Source: Acinetobacter defluvii (lineage in GTDB: Bacteria; Pseudomonadota; Gammaproteobacteria; Pseudomonadales; Moraxellaceae). From it: a DNA stretch of 64,000 nt. Position numbers and translations under genes: made by a program. The number at the start of each line of letters is the position of its first letter. Position 1 is the first letter of the stretch. The DNA lies in the NCBI RefSeq assembly GCF_001704615.3, contig NZ_CP029397.2:1240001-1304000 (forward strand), read 5' to 3'. Below the pieces are notes generated by a model. The model did not search any database, had not been told where the DNA came from, and saw only the letters and a program-made list of their open reading frames with translations. Positions 1-9,022 of the stretch are shown here, one piece after another.

Positions 1-9
1 AAAATTGGT

Positions 10-816
10 TTATAGTTTCTCAGGCACACCAAATAATTCAGTAAACGCATGATCAGGTCTAGGTTGTTTCATAAAACTTTCCCCGACCAAAAATGCATGA
101 ATATCATGTTCCTGCATTTTGCGTACATCATCAGGTGTAGCAATGCCACTTTCCGTGATTAATAAACGTGATGGATCAAGTAATTTTTTTAAACGAAATG
201 AAGTGTCTAAGTCGACATCAAAGGTTTTTAAATTACGGTTATTTACGCCTAACAAACAACGATCAGATAATTTCAAAGCACGTTCAAGTTCATCTTCATC
301 ATGAACTTCAACCAATACATCCAAATTTTGCTCAAAAGCAGTTTTAGACATTTCTTCAAGTTGCTGATCAGACAAACTTGCAACAATCAATAAAATACAG
401 TCTGCATGCAAAGCACGGGCTTCAATCACACCGTATGGATCAATTAAAAAATCTTTACGAAGAGCGGGAAGCGAACAATGGTTACGTGCAATCTGAATAT
501 TTTCATCTGCGCCTTGGAAGAAGTCGACATCCGTTAATACAGACAAACATGCAGCACCTGCTTGTTCATATTGCTGTGCAATTTCCGCAGGATTAAAGTT
601 TTCACGAATAATACCTTTTGATGGAGATGCTTTTTTAATTTCAGCAATGACCGCAGGGCGTTTACTGTGTAGAGACTTGGCGAAACTACGAACTGGTGTT
701 GCAGCTTGTGCAAGTTCTTCGACATCTTTTAAACTACGTTGCTTTAAACGTGCAGCAAATTCTTCGTATTTACGATCAACGATTTTACCAAGCATGGTAT
801 TGGCAATATCTACCAT
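10..816 (-). CDS. trpC: Indole-3-glycerol-phosphate synthase
   Basis: Closes the indole ring in tryptophan synthesis, turning carboxyphenylamino-deoxyribulose phosphate into indole-3-glycerol phosphate in the cytosol. The 268-residue protein is a single TIM barrel of normal length for monofunctional TrpC. Visible family motifs are AEIKKASPSKG (58-68), RKDF (120-123), VEVH (169-172), GVNNRNL (190-196), ESGI (222-225) and LVGES (243-247). These hold the catalytic Lys/Glu residues and the phosphate-binding loops. It is the last gene of a minus-strand trpG-trpD-trpC run, 30 bp after trpD. There is no fused TrpF domain, so phosphoribosylanthranilate isomerase must be encoded elsewhere. Confidence 0.97.
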   Translation of the reverse strand: MVDIANTMLGKIVDRKYEEFAARLKQRSLKDVEELAQAATPVRSFAKSLHSKRPAVIAEIKKASPSKGIIRENFNPAEIAQQYEQAGAACLSVLTDVDFFQGADENIQIARNHCSLPALRKDFLIDPYGVIEARALHADCILLIVASLSDQQLEEMSKTAFEQNLDVLVEVHDEDELERALKLSDRCLLGVNNRNLKTFDVDLDTSFRLKKLLDPSRLLITESGIATPDDVRKMQEHDIHAFLVGESFMKQPRPDHAFTELFGVPEKL

Positions 817-846
817 AACAATTTCCTTAATTTGGCTTTGAAGTGT

Positions 847-1893
847 TTAAGCTTCATATTCTTTTAATGTTTTAGTAAACTCAGACAAAACCCCCATTTT
901 TTCTAAGGCTTGTCCACCATAGATGATGTCATGTGCCAAGGCTACGCCTTGTTTATAGGTTTTGGTTAAACCAGAAACGTAGATGCCAGCACCAGCATTG
1001 AGCGCAATCATACTTGCCGCTTTTTCACCTTTGGTAGATTTGTTTTTGCCTAAAGCATCTTTTATTAAAGCTAAACTTTCAGCAGCACTATCAACAGAAA
1101 GACCTGTTAATGTTTGCGATTCAATATCTACTTCTTCAGGTTGGATTTCCCATTCAGTAATTTCACTATCTTTGAGTTCAGCAACATAGGTTGATGATGC
1201 AAGACTGATTTCATCCAAGCCATCTTTGGAATGTACCACCAATACATGCTCAGCACCGAGTTGTTTGAGTACCTCTGCCATTGGGCGACATAATTCTGTA
1301 GAAAATACGCCAATCACAAAACGTTTTACTCCAGCCGGATTCGTAAGCGGACCAAGTAAATTAAAAATACTGCGGAAACCTAACTCTTTTCGGGGTGCTG
1401 CAGCATATTTCATCGCTTTATGATGATTTGGGGCAAATAAGAAACCAACGCCCATTTCACGAATACAGCGTTCAGTTTGTTGCATATTTAAGTCGAGATG
1501 AATGCCCGCTTGTTCAAGCAAGTCAGATGACCCAGATTTAGATGACACGCCACGACCACCATGCTTAGCAATGGTTGCGCCTGCAGCAGCAATCACAAAG
1601 CTTGAAGCTGTAGAGACATTAAATAGGTTTTGACCATCCCCCCCTGTGCCGACAATATCGACCAAATGGGGTAAATCACTGACATCAATTTTAATGGCTA
1701 ACTCACGCATCACCCGTGCAGCAGCCGTAATTTCGTCAATACTTTCACCTTTTAAGCGAAGTCCCATCATAAATGCACCAATTTGGGCATCTGTGGCTTC
1801 ACCATTCATGATGGTGCGCATCACTTGTTCCATTTGCGGTTGAGTGAGTTCAATATTTTTTGTGATGTTATTTAAAGCTTGTTGAATATTCAT
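847..1893 (-). CDS. trpD: Anthranilate phosphoribosyltransferase
   Basis: Transfers phosphoribose from PRPP to anthranilate, the second step of tryptophan synthesis. The 348-residue length is normal. The N-terminal helical bundle is followed by the PRPP-binding loop GTGGDG (82-87), NVST (92-95), the [15 protein letters not shown] loop (110-124) and [11 protein letters not shown] (178-188), all diagnostic of TrpD. It starts 5 bp after the trpG stop and is followed by trpC, so the three are one transcription unit. A second, diverged member of the same fold (YbiB/TrpD2) lies at 22244-23239. This copy keeps all catalytic motifs and is the biosynthetic enzyme. Confidence 0.97.
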   Translation of the reverse strand: MNIQQALNNITKNIELTQPQMEQVMRTIMNGEATDAQIGAFMMGLRLKGESIDEITAAARVMRELAIKIDVSDLPHLVDIVGTGGDGQNLFNVSTASSFVIAAAGATIAKHGGRGVSSKSGSSDLLEQAGIHLDLNMQQTERCIREMGVGFLFAPNHHKAMKYAAAPRKELGFRSIFNLLGPLTNPAGVKRFVIGVFSTELCRPMAEVLKQLGAEHVLVVHSKDGLDEISLASSTYVAELKDSEITEWEIQPEEVDIESQTLTGLSVDSAAESLALIKDALGKNKSTKGEKAASMIALNAGAGIYVSGLTKTYKQGVALAHDIIYGGQALEKMGVLSEFTKTLKEYEA

Positions 1894-1898
1894 TTTAA

Positions 1899-2483
1899 CT
1901 ACGCATAAATTTCTAAAAAGTTTTTAAAGATTTGGTGACCATGTTGACTCAAAATCGACTCAGGATGAAACTGCACGCCTTCGACAGGTAATGTCTTATG
2001 TTTAACACCCATGATTTCTTCCATAGCACCATCAGCTTGATTGGTCCAGCAAGTCACTTCCAAACACTCAGGCACGGTCGCTTGATCAATCACCAAAGAA
2101 TGATAACGTGTTGCTGAAAAAGGAGAGGGAAGGTTGCTGAAAATACCCATATCACTATGATACATATCCGATAAACGACCATGCATCACGGTTTTAGCGC
2201 GAATAATATCTCCACCAAATGCCTGACCAATGGCTTGATGTCCTAAACATACGCCAAGTAATGGTATTTTTCCTGCAAAATGTTGAATTGCAGCAATAGA
2301 AATACCTGCTTCAGATGGAGAGCACGGTCCAGGACCAATCACTAAATATTTCGGTTGCCATCGCTCAATGTCCTCTAATGTCACGGCATCGTTACGGACG
2401 ACTTTCACTTCTTGGTTTAACTCGCCAAAATATTGGACGATGTTGTAAGTAAAGCTGTCATAGTTGTCGATCATTAAAAGCAT
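1899..2483 (-). CDS. trpG: Anthranilate synthase component II (glutamine amidotransferase)
   Basis: Class I glutamine amidotransferase that supplies ammonia to TrpE for anthranilate synthesis. In many bacteria the same subunit also serves PabB in folate synthesis. The 194-residue protein shows the oxyanion motif [13 protein letters not shown] (48-60), nucleophile Cys79 in [11 protein letters not shown], and the His173/Glu175 pair in VQFHPES. It is first in trpGDC. No trpE is in the window, which fits the split trp genes of Acinetobacter. The start is the ATG at 2481-2483. I see no leader peptide or attenuator upstream. Confidence 0.96.
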   Translation of the reverse strand: MLLMIDNYDSFTYNIVQYFGELNQEVKVVRNDAVTLEDIERWQPKYLVIGPGPCSPSEAGISIAAIQHFAGKIPLLGVCLGHQAIGQAFGGDIIRAKTVMHGRLSDMYHSDMGIFSNLPSPFSATRYHSLVIDQATVPECLEVTCWTNQADGAMEEIMGVKHKTLPVEGVQFHPESILSQHGHQIFKNFLEIYA

Positions 2484-3137
2484 AAGCTTAACCTATTAAA
2501 ATCTATGCATTAAATATGCTTATTGTCCGAAAAGACTTATTGAGTCGTAGAGCGCTAATTTTCCTAAAAAACGTTTCTATCATAGTTACAACTCACAAGC
2601 AGAGGCTAATCATAGCAAAAAAGTTTGTTTACTGTTTAACTATTTTCTAGCTCGCTAAGTGAGATTTTTTATTAAATATATCAATAAACTAAATAGAATG
2701 GATATGATGGTAATATCATTTTATACATACTAAAAAATAATATAGATGGAATGAAATATAATAATTATTTAATTAAATTTAATATTTAATTTATTTAAAT
2801 TAAATAAAAACAATATCAAATCTATTCAATTTGGATCATTGTTTAAAATATAGATGTATAAATTTATAAATAATAATTTTGTAAATTTTAATATGTTTTT
2901 TAAATTTTATAGGTTTAAAAATAATCTAAAATTTGATAGTCAGCGGTCTAAAATTATGTAAATATATATTTAGTATGCAACTTTTGTGACTACTGTGTCT
3001 AAAAAAATGAGGATGAGGCTAATTTATTGATATTCATCTTAAAAAAAATAGTATATTAGGGTTTTGAATTTTGTTAATTGTTTTGCCTTTTGTTTTAAAA
3101 ATGATAAAATTGTCACATATGTTTAAGGGGAAGTTTT
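2484..3137. other. AT-rich gap between divergent trpG and 3138 gene
   Basis: A 654-bp gene-free stretch, very AT-rich, with a near-homopolymeric A/T block around 2755-2900. It separates divergent transcription units and should hold the trpGDC promoter on the minus strand and the promoter of the 3138 gene near its right end. I found no convincing open frame, tRNA, DnaA-box cluster or terminator in it. The compositional extreme could mark a protein-bound or decayed region. Confidence 0.5.
3083..3110 (+). promoter_or_regulatory. Probable sigma-70 promoter of the 3138 gene
   Basis: TTGCCT (3083-3088) and TAAAAT (3105-3110) are separated by 16 bp, a good match to -35/-10 elements. They lie 27 bp upstream of the GTG start at 3138, leaving a short leader with the ribosome-binding site AAGGGGAAG. 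Confidence 0.5.
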
Positions 3138-4082
3138 GTGAGTGAACAAGTAAAAATAGCCATCTTTGGATTGAGTTTAAACGTATTAGAGAGCCTAAAA
3201 CAAAAAATTCAGGCATTATACGATACATCTATTCACATTAATTGGGTTAATATTGCAGATCCCCAATTAGATATTCTATTGGTTAATGATATGTTTTTTG
3301 GTTCACCTACGATTCAAAACTTGGTAGGTAATCAAAAAGTTGCTTATTTGCGTTTGGTCAATAAACAAGATAAAGCGGGTTCTATTGAAAATGATGCGTT
3401 GTATTTACCATTTTCTGCGACCGATGAGATTCGTAATTGGTTTAAAGCACGGTATATGGGCACGCCACTTAAACGATCAAATTATGAAACTCAAACTACC
3501 AAGTCGACTCAAACTACCGATATAAATAAACTTGTAAAAGAATTAGTTGATCCGCGAAACAGTAATATTCAGGTTTTTGATCAGCAAGGCAATATCGCTT
3601 TAATTAATATTCGAAAAGAGCAAGTATGGGTTGATTCAGAGCGTCGTATAAATAGCACAGACAGCTCATTGAATTATACTTATGCAACTATGCAAAAAGT
3701 GCAAAGTGTGGATTCTATTCAAGGACAAGATCTTAAAATTTGGCTATGGAATCTACTTTGGAATTCTCCCCAATTATTGAAAGAACAAAATAGCAATACA
3801 TTTTATAAGTTAAAATTTTGGCCACAGCCATTATCTGCTTATGATCGACAAAATGTTTTTAAAATCGCTGCTTGTTTTGAAAAAGGTGCTAGTATTCATC
3901 AAGTTGAGAAAAAGCTAGAAATTAAGCAATCCGTAATTCAGCATTTTATTTCAGTGGCGGTTTTAATGGACGCTGTGCAAGAAATTAATGAAACAGATGC
4001 AAAATTAATTGTAAAATCTGAAAAAAATGAAGGTGTACTTAAAGGCTTCTTTGGTAAATTAAGACGTAAACTTGGTTTGTAA
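3138..4082 (+). CDS. Unrecognised protein paired with a small GTPase
   Basis: I do not recognise this 314-residue protein. It starts with GTG behind a strong AAGGGGAAG site. It has no signal peptide or membrane segment and looks cytosolic. Residues 1-105 alternate strands and helices, with VKIAIFGL at the start and LDILLVND later, loosely like a degenerate receiver or Rossmann domain. Residues 110-135 are a Thr/Gln/Ser-rich linker. The C-terminal third (about 255-300) has a helix-turn-helix-like pattern, and the tail is basic (GKLRRKLGL). A COG2229-type GTPase begins 91 bp downstream on the same strand, so it may be an effector or regulator of that GTPase. Function is unknown. Confidence 0.8.
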   Translation: MSEQVKIAIFGLSLNVLESLKQKIQALYDTSIHINWVNIADPQLDILLVNDMFFGSPTIQNLVGNQKVAYLRLVNKQDKAGSIENDALYLPFSATDEIRNWFKARYMGTPLKRSNYETQTTKSTQTTDINKLVKELVDPRNSNIQVFDQQGNIALINIRKEQVWVDSERRINSTDSSLNYTYATMQKVQSVDSIQGQDLKIWLWNLLWNSPQLLKEQNSNTFYKLKFWPQPLSAYDRQNVFKIAACFEKGASIHQVEKKLEIKQSVIQHFISVAVLMDAVQEINETDAKLIVKSEKNEGVLKGFFGKLRRKLGL

Positions 4083-4173
4083 GATACATGATTAAGTTTT
4101 GCTTTAAGCTTTAAAGTCGAATTCAATAAATAAAAAGTGGTTTATCGTCCATCTATGGGCAAGGGAGAAAAAA

Positions 4174-4707
4174 TTGATCTTACAGAAATACAAAATTGTA
4201 TTTGGTGGCACAATGGGAGCTGGTAAGACAGAAGCCATAAAATCACTTTCTGAGGTTTCAGTACTTTCAACGGAAGCGTTAAATACAGATCAAGATGCAC
4301 ATACTAAAGCGTTAACAACGGTGGGTATTGATTATGGTGAAATTAAACTTGAAGACGGTGTTGTGGTCGGTTTATATGGTACACCAGGGCAAGATCGCTT
4401 TGACTTTATTTGGTCAGTGATCTGTAAAGGTGCAATTGGCGCAATTGTACTGATTGATCATTCTCGTAAAAATGCATTAGACGATTTAAAATTTTATCTA
4501 GAATCATTTAAAGCACATGTGGGTAATATCATTGTTGGGATTACTCATGTTGATGAAAACCCAGAAAGTCTTTTAAAAATATATCGTGATTTTAGTGAAA
4601 TGGAAAATTATCATTTACCTATATTTGCAGTTGACGCACGTAAAAAAGACGATGTGTTATTGGTCGTAGAGGCATTAATTGCACGTGCTGAAATAGAAAT
4701 GTCATAA
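4174..4707 (+). CDS. Small Ras-like GTPase, COG2229 type
   Basis: A 177-residue single-domain GTP-binding protein. The P-loop GGTMGAGKT is at 11-19, a switch I threonine pair at 48-49 (TTVGIDYG), and the switch II motif GTPGQDRF at 69-76. The base-recognition motif is THVDE (124-128) instead of NKxD, and VDAR at 153-156 may be the G5 loop. This pattern matches the bacterial COG2229 GTPases related to MglA and SRP-receptor-beta. The catalytic Gln after GTPG is retained. The start is TTG at 4174 behind AAGGGAGAAA. It probably shares a transcript with the preceding unknown gene, which is the obvious candidate partner. Cellular role unknown. Confidence 0.88.
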   Translation: MILQKYKIVFGGTMGAGKTEAIKSLSEVSVLSTEALNTDQDAHTKALTTVGIDYGEIKLEDGVVVGLYGTPGQDRFDFIWSVICKGAIGAIVLIDHSRKNALDDLKFYLESFKAHVGNIIVGITHVDENPESLLKIYRDFSEMENYHLPIFAVDARKKDDVLLVVEALIARAEIEMS

Positions 4708-4896
4708 GCTTTAGCCGTATAAAAGTAAAGCTTAATCCAGTTGTTAGGTTTTACTTTCATTAAATAAATTATCAATAAAAACAATGTGAAAAATTTACTA
4801 TATCTAAAATATTAATATTAAAAACACTTAAATTAAACTGGAAAGACTTCACTTTGAAACCAAATTAGCACCAAGATAATACATTTATAAATAATC

Positions 4897-4911
4897 GCAC
4901 AATAATAGTGC
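4897..4911 (+). promoter_or_regulatory. Probable NtrC binding site upstream of glnA
   Basis: GCAC, 7 bp, GTGC: an exact match to the core of the NtrC operator consensus. It is about 150 bp upstream of the sigma-54 promoter of glnA, a usual enhancer distance. NtrB and NtrC are encoded in this window at 53-55.6 kb. Confidence 0.65.
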
Positions 4912-5062
4912 AATCAATAGATTGAATAAATATTTAAAACAAAGAAGTGTGTATGAAGATGGTGCATTTATAAATGCGGCTTGTATAATAGAGCAGATCT
5001 AAACAAATTAAAGTTATATTTTCTAATAGTGAATTCAATCTTTTAGCAAATATTCTTGAAGT

Positions 5063-5078
5063 TGGTACGGTAATTGCT
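5063..5078 (+). promoter_or_regulatory. Sigma-54 (RpoN) promoter of glnA
   Basis: TGGTACGGTAATTGCT matches the -24/-12 consensus TGGCAC-N5-TTGCW with the required GG and GC dinucleotides 10 bp apart. The expected transcription start is near 5089, about 50 bp before the glnA start codon. A sigma-54 promoter with an upstream NtrC site indicates nitrogen-responsive control. Confidence 0.8.
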
Positions 5079-5139
5079 ATATAAACACCAACTACTAACA
5101 CGCACCATAAAACGTGCAACAAAAAATCATCGGAGCAAA

Positions 5140-6555
5140 ATGAGCATGGCGAACAAGGTCCTACAACTCATCCAAGAAAGTGGCGCAAAATGGGTCGATT
5201 TTCGCTTTACTGATACGAAGGGTAAAGAACAACACGTAACATATCCTGCTGACAGTATTGATGAAGATACTTTTGAAGACGGTAAAATGTTTGATGGTTC
5301 TTCAATTGCTGGTTGGAAAGGCATTGAAGCATCAGATATGATTCTTCGCCCAGATGCTAACTCAGCTTTTATTGATCCATTCTTTGCTGAAGCGACTGTG
5401 GTTGTGACTTGTGATGTGATTGAGCCATCAACTGGTCAAGGTTATGAACGTGATCCTCGCTCTATTGCTCGTCGTGCTGAAGAATATTTAAAATCAACAG
5501 GAATCGGTGACACTGCATTCTTTGGTCCAGAACCAGAATTCTTTGTATTTGATGAAGTGAAGTGGGACATTGATATGTCTGGCGCTCGTCATACTTTGAT
5601 CGCTGAAGAAGCTGCTTGGTCTACAGGTAAAGACTATGAAGCAGGTAACTCAGGTCACCGTCCACGCGTAAAAGGTGGTTATTTCCCAGTACCACCAGTT
5701 GACTCTTCACAAGATATGCGTGCTGAAATGTGTGCACGTATTGAAGACATCATGGGGCCAGGTCGTGTAGAAGTACATCATCATGAAGTTGCTTCTTGCC
5801 AATTAGAAATTGGTGTAAGCTTCAATACCTTAGTGCGTAAAGCAGACGAAGTTCAACAGTTCAAATATGCAGTTTGGAATGTTGCACATCAGTTTGCAAA
5901 AACAGCAACCTTTATGCCTAAACCGATGGTAGGTGATAATGGTTCTGGTATGCATGTTCACGTATCAATTTCTAAAGATGGTAAAAACTTGTTTGCTGGT
6001 GACGAGTATGCTGGTCTTTCTGAAATGGCATTGTATTTCATCGGTGGTATCATCAAGCATGCACGTTCATTAAATGCGATCACTAACCCATCTACGAACT
6101 CGTATAAACGTTTAGTACCACATTTTGAAGCACCGATTATGCTTGCTTATTCAGCACGTAACCGTTCGGCTTCTATCCGTATTCCTTACGTGTCTAGTCC
6201 TAAAGGTAAACGTATCGAAGCGCGTTTCCCTGATCCAATGATGAACCCATACTTAGGTTTTGCTGCATTATTGATGGCAGGTCTTGATGGTATTCAAAAC
6301 AAGATTCATCCAGGCGATGCTGCTGATAAAAACTTGTATGATCTTCCTCCTGAAGAAGAAGCAAAAATCCCAACTGTTGCACATAGTTTAGATATGGCAC
6401 TTGAAGCATTGGCTGCGGATCATGATTACTTGTTGAAAGGTGGTGTATTTACTAAAGATATGCTTGATGCTTATATTGAGCTTAAAACTGAAGAGGTTCG
6501 TCGTTTAAATACTACAACACACCCAGTTGAATTTGATATGTACTACAGCTTGTAA
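5140..6555 (+). CDS. glnA: Glutamine synthetase type I
   Basis: Makes glutamine from glutamate, ammonia and ATP, the main ammonium-assimilation step; type I enzymes are dodecamers. The open frame extends 22 codons upstream, but the ATG at 5140 follows CGGAG at 5131-5135 and gives 471 residues, close to the E. coli enzyme. The sigma-54 promoter also lies inside that longer frame. Visible motifs include DGSSIAGW, the ATP-site block [14 protein letters not shown] and the adenylylation loop NLYDLPPEE, with Tyr400 as the predicted modified residue, so GlnE control is expected. A strong terminator follows. Confidence 0.98.
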   Translation: MSMANKVLQLIQESGAKWVDFRFTDTKGKEQHVTYPADSIDEDTFEDGKMFDGSSIAGWKGIEASDMILRPDANSAFIDPFFAEATVVVTCDVIEPSTGQGYERDPRSIARRAEEYLKSTGIGDTAFFGPEPEFFVFDEVKWDIDMSGARHTLIAEEAAWSTGKDYEAGNSGHRPRVKGGYFPVPPVDSSQDMRAEMCARIEDIMGPGRVEVHHHEVASCQLEIGVSFNTLVRKADEVQQFKYAVWNVAHQFAKTATFMPKPMVGDNGSGMHVHVSISKDGKNLFAGDEYAGLSEMALYFIGGIIKHARSLNAITNPSTNSYKRLVPHFEAPIMLAYSARNRSASIRIPYVSSPKGKRIEARFPDPMMNPYLGFAALLMAGLDGIQNKIHPGDAADKNLYDLPPEEEAKIPTVAHSLDMALEALAADHDYLLKGGVFTKDMLDAYIELKTEEVRRLNTTTHPVEFDMYYSL

Positions 6556-6576
6556 TTCTTTTGAGAATTTTGCTGT

Positions 6577-6606
6577 AAAAAGACCCGCCTTGTGCGGGTC
6601 TTTTTT
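6577..6606 (+). terminator. Rho-independent terminator of glnA
   Basis: AAAAAGACCCGC and GCGGGTCTTTTTT form a GC-rich stem with a short loop and a T-run, 21 bp after the glnA stop. Confidence 0.92.
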
Positions 6607-6642
6607 GTATGATAGCTTTATATCAAGCATTGATTTATTTAT

Positions 6643-6918
6643 ATGGCACAACGTAAAAAACATACAGGTTTTTTCCCTTGGATTGATCCAAAGGATCATG
6701 AGAAAGGTTTTAAACTCAATTTTTCCGAAGTGACTTATTTAGAAATAGGTCGAACAGCCGAAGGGTATAAGCAAGCTCAATTCGTGGCATTGCGCCATCC
6801 TAAACTGGCTTTAGACTTTGATTATCCCAGAGATTTTTATATTAGTGCAGAGGGGATGATCTTGGTTAAAAGCTCTCAAGGTAAATTTGAAGTCATTGCT
6901 AAAACAGATCATGCATAA
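6643..6918 (+). CDS. Conserved small protein of unknown function
   Basis: A 91-residue soluble protein without a recognised domain. It opens with a basic segment (MAQRKKHTGFFPWIDP) and ends in a probable beta-rich region (DFYISAEGMILVKSSQGKFEVI). No signal peptide or membrane segment. It sits between the glnA terminator and xerC on the same strand. No clear ribosome-binding site precedes the ATG. Function not assignable from sequence. Confidence 0.7.
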   Translation: MAQRKKHTGFFPWIDPKDHEKGFKLNFSEVTYLEIGRTAEGYKQAQFVALRHPKLALDFDYPRDFYISAEGMILVKSSQGKFEVIAKTDHA

Positions 6919-7046
6919 GTAAATTTAGAGAAATGTCTCATTAAGCTATCGTACTTTTATTCTAAATATAAGGTGCGAATAAATACTCTGATGAAAGTAA
7001 GAATTTTTGCTAAACTAGTTTAAGTTTTTATTTGGTGAGATCGTTT

Positions 7047-7964
7047 ATGCAATATGGGGCAATGCAACTGCTTTCTATGTGGATAAAAGATCGCCAAATC
7101 CAAAACCAATCCGAACATACCTTAGATGCTTATTTTCGTGATGTTTCAGGTTTTATCGACTTCTGTTATACAAGACACATAGAATTAAACCAGATTGAAG
7201 CTTCAGATTTAAGAGAATATCTTGCTTATAAAGTTGAAAAAGATCATCTCAGCTCAAGTAGTTTGCAGCGTCATCTCACCTCAATTCGTCAGTTTATGAA
7301 ATGGGCAAAGCAAGGGCATTATTTACAAATGAATCCTGCAGATGATTTACAACTAAAAAGACAACCACGACCTTTGCCTGGCATGATTGATATTGAAACT
7401 GTTTATCAAATTATGGATCAAGCTGCACCAGAAAAGCCTTTAGAGCAGCAGTTATGGTTACGTGATAAAGCAATTTTAGAATTGTTATATTCGAGTGGTT
7501 TGCGTCTAGCAGAAGTACAAGGATTAAAAATTCAAGATATTGATTTTAATCGTCAATTATTACGCATTACAGGGAAAGGTAATAAAACCAGAATTGTACC
7601 TTTTGGAAGTAAAGCCAAACAAAGTTTGATTAGTTGGCTAAAAATTTATCGAATTTGGCAAGGTGAATTTAAGCCTGATTCTTCTGTTTTTATTACTCAA
7701 AAAGGTAATGCAATTACGCCACGTCAGATTGAAAATAGAGTGAAATATCAAGCGCAAAGGGCTGGAGTAAATGTTGATTTACATCCTCATTTGTTAAGAC
7801 ATTGTTTTGCAAGTCATATGCTTTCAAACAGTGGAGATTTACGTGCAGTACAAGAAATGCTTGGGCATAGCAATTTGACCACTACACAAATTTATACACA
7901 TATTGATTTTGATCGTTTGGCACAAGTCTATGATCAAGCACATCCTCGCGCAGTAAAAAAGTAG
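7047..7964 (+). CDS. xerC: Tyrosine recombinase XerC
   Basis: Site-specific recombinase that works with XerD at dif to resolve chromosome dimers at division. I start it at the ATG at 7047 because GGTGAG lies 7 bp upstream (7034-7039); a longer frame begins at a TTG at 7032. The 305-residue product has an N-terminal SAM-like core-binding domain (about 5-95) and a C-terminal catalytic domain. Catalytic residues by this start are Arg153 (SSGLRLAE), Lys177 (GKGNKTR), His248 and Arg251 (HLLRH), His274 (LGHS) and nucleophile Tyr283 (QIYTH). XerC rather than XerD is chosen from overall similarity. Confidence 0.9.
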   Translation: MQYGAMQLLSMWIKDRQIQNQSEHTLDAYFRDVSGFIDFCYTRHIELNQIEASDLREYLAYKVEKDHLSSSSLQRHLTSIRQFMKWAKQGHYLQMNPADDLQLKRQPRPLPGMIDIETVYQIMDQAAPEKPLEQQLWLRDKAILELLYSSGLRLAEVQGLKIQDIDFNRQLLRITGKGNKTRIVPFGSKAKQSLISWLKIYRIWQGEFKPDSSVFITQKGNAITPRQIENRVKYQAQRAGVNVDLHPHLLRHCFASHMLSNSGDLRAVQEMLGHSNLTTTQIYTHIDFDRLAQVYDQAHPRAVKK

Positions 7965-8058
7965 CTTTGCATACAATCAAAAAAACAAAAAACGACATTG
8001 TTTAAGGCATTATTGCACTTTATATTTCATGATGCTTAAATAATGCGAATATCTAAAA

Positions 8059-8433
8059 ATGCTTAAAAAAATTGCCTTATCAATTTTGCTCTCACAAACA
8101 AGTGTAAGCTTTGCACAAACTGTACAATTAGATGAACTATATCAACGCTATGTTGAGGCGGATTATTCCTCACTGGAATTGCCTGAATATAACAATGAAG
8201 TTGATTTCAAAGCAGTGGTGGCTGCACTTGATGAGAATATGGAGGGTGGGGTTTTAGCTGAATTTTCCAGTCCAAATGATCCCGAAACAGCTTTAACACG
8301 GGCAACACCTGCTGATCGTGCAGCAGCGAAATTTAGTCAACTCAAAGAAGGACAAAAAGTACAAGTAAAATGTACAGTTGAAATGACAAGTGGTTCAGAA
8401 TATCTTTCATTAGGTGAATGTAATCTAAAATAG
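8059..8433 (+). CDS. Secreted small protein, possible OB-fold
   Basis: A 124-residue exported protein. The first 19 residues are a Sec signal peptide (two Lys, hydrophobic core, cleavage after SFA). The last third (FSQLKEGQKVQVKCTVEM, then LSLGECN) resembles the periplasmic tRNA_anti-like/OB-fold pattern, with two cysteines that could form a disulfide. The mature protein is acidic and probably periplasmic. It stands alone, 94 bp after xerC. The fold assignment is inference from pattern only, and no function can be named. Confidence 0.7.
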   Translation: MLKKIALSILLSQTSVSFAQTVQLDELYQRYVEADYSSLELPEYNNEVDFKAVVAALDENMEGGVLAEFSSPNDPETALTRATPADRAAAKFSQLKEGQKVQVKCTVEMTSGSEYLSLGECNLK

Positions 8434-8620
8434 TGGTAAAAATCATGTGCTAAGAGTATTTTTGAATATGCTTAGTATCTTTTCTTTATAAAAAAACCAA
8501 AAGGATAATTGTTTTTCAAGCCACTCTACTGTATATGTTTTAGACGAAATAAAGTGGTTTATAGGATTACTTTAATTTTATTTTTTTGATAAATAGATCT
8601 AACAGGTACTGGGTAATACA

Positions 8621-9022
8621 ATGATTCCTGAGCTTGAGCAAAAATATCAACAATTGACTGAAGCACAAAAAGAAATTTTTCGTGGCTATGGATTGCGTCA
8701 AGTTAAGCATTTTGTTGAGTTGAGTCTTCCAAAAATTGAAGCAACTTTACCGAAACAAGGCAAAGTATTAGGGATCAATGCTGAGGGTAAAGTCCAAGCG
8801 ATCAATACTGAAACTCAACAAGTATATTTGTGGATTTCAGATCAACAGTGGCAAGTGGCTAAAGTGGCGTCAAGCCATGTTGATTTAAAAGAGGATTTTA
8901 TTGAGATTTGGCAGATTCTAGAGCTTGAAAAACAAGATCTTATTGATCTAAGTCATATTCATCGTGATTTTCTTGAGAGTCAAAGCCGCCCTTTGAGTGA
9001 AGTGTCTGAAATGCATGAATAG
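8621..9022 (+). CDS. Conserved protein of unknown function
   Basis: A 133-residue acidic, soluble protein with no domain I recognise. Its N-terminal half is helical (LEQKYQQLTEAQKEIFRGYG) and the middle is probably beta-rich (GKVLGINAEGKVQAIN, VYLWISDQQWQVAKV). Its 3' end overlaps the convergent acetyltransferase gene by 43 bp. The start is an ATG after AGGTACTGGG. Confidence 0.7.
   Translation: MIPELEQKYQQLTEAQKEIFRGYGLRQVKHFVELSLPKIEATLPKQGKVLGINAEGKVQAINTETQQVYLWISDQQWQVAKVASSHVDLKEDFIEIWQILELEKQDLIDLSHIHRDFLESQSRPLSEVSEMHE

Larger units (their letters stand above)
4708..5139. other. Regulatory region upstream of glnA
   Basis: A 432-bp AT-rich gap without a credible gene. It holds an NtrC-type palindrome (4897-4911) and a sigma-54 promoter (5063-5078), both listed separately. 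A second imperfect palindrome (GCAT, 6 bp, ATGC) sits at about 4963-4976 and could be a weak extra activator site. Confidence 0.6.

Noticed and set aside
2484..3137. Replication origin
   Set aside because: A/T richness alone; no DnaA boxes and no dnaA, dnaN, rpmH or parAB genes nearby.
4963..4976. Second NtrC operator
   Set aside because: GCAT-N6-ATGC deviates from the GCAC-N7-GTGC consensus in spacing and sequence; only the site at 4897 is called.
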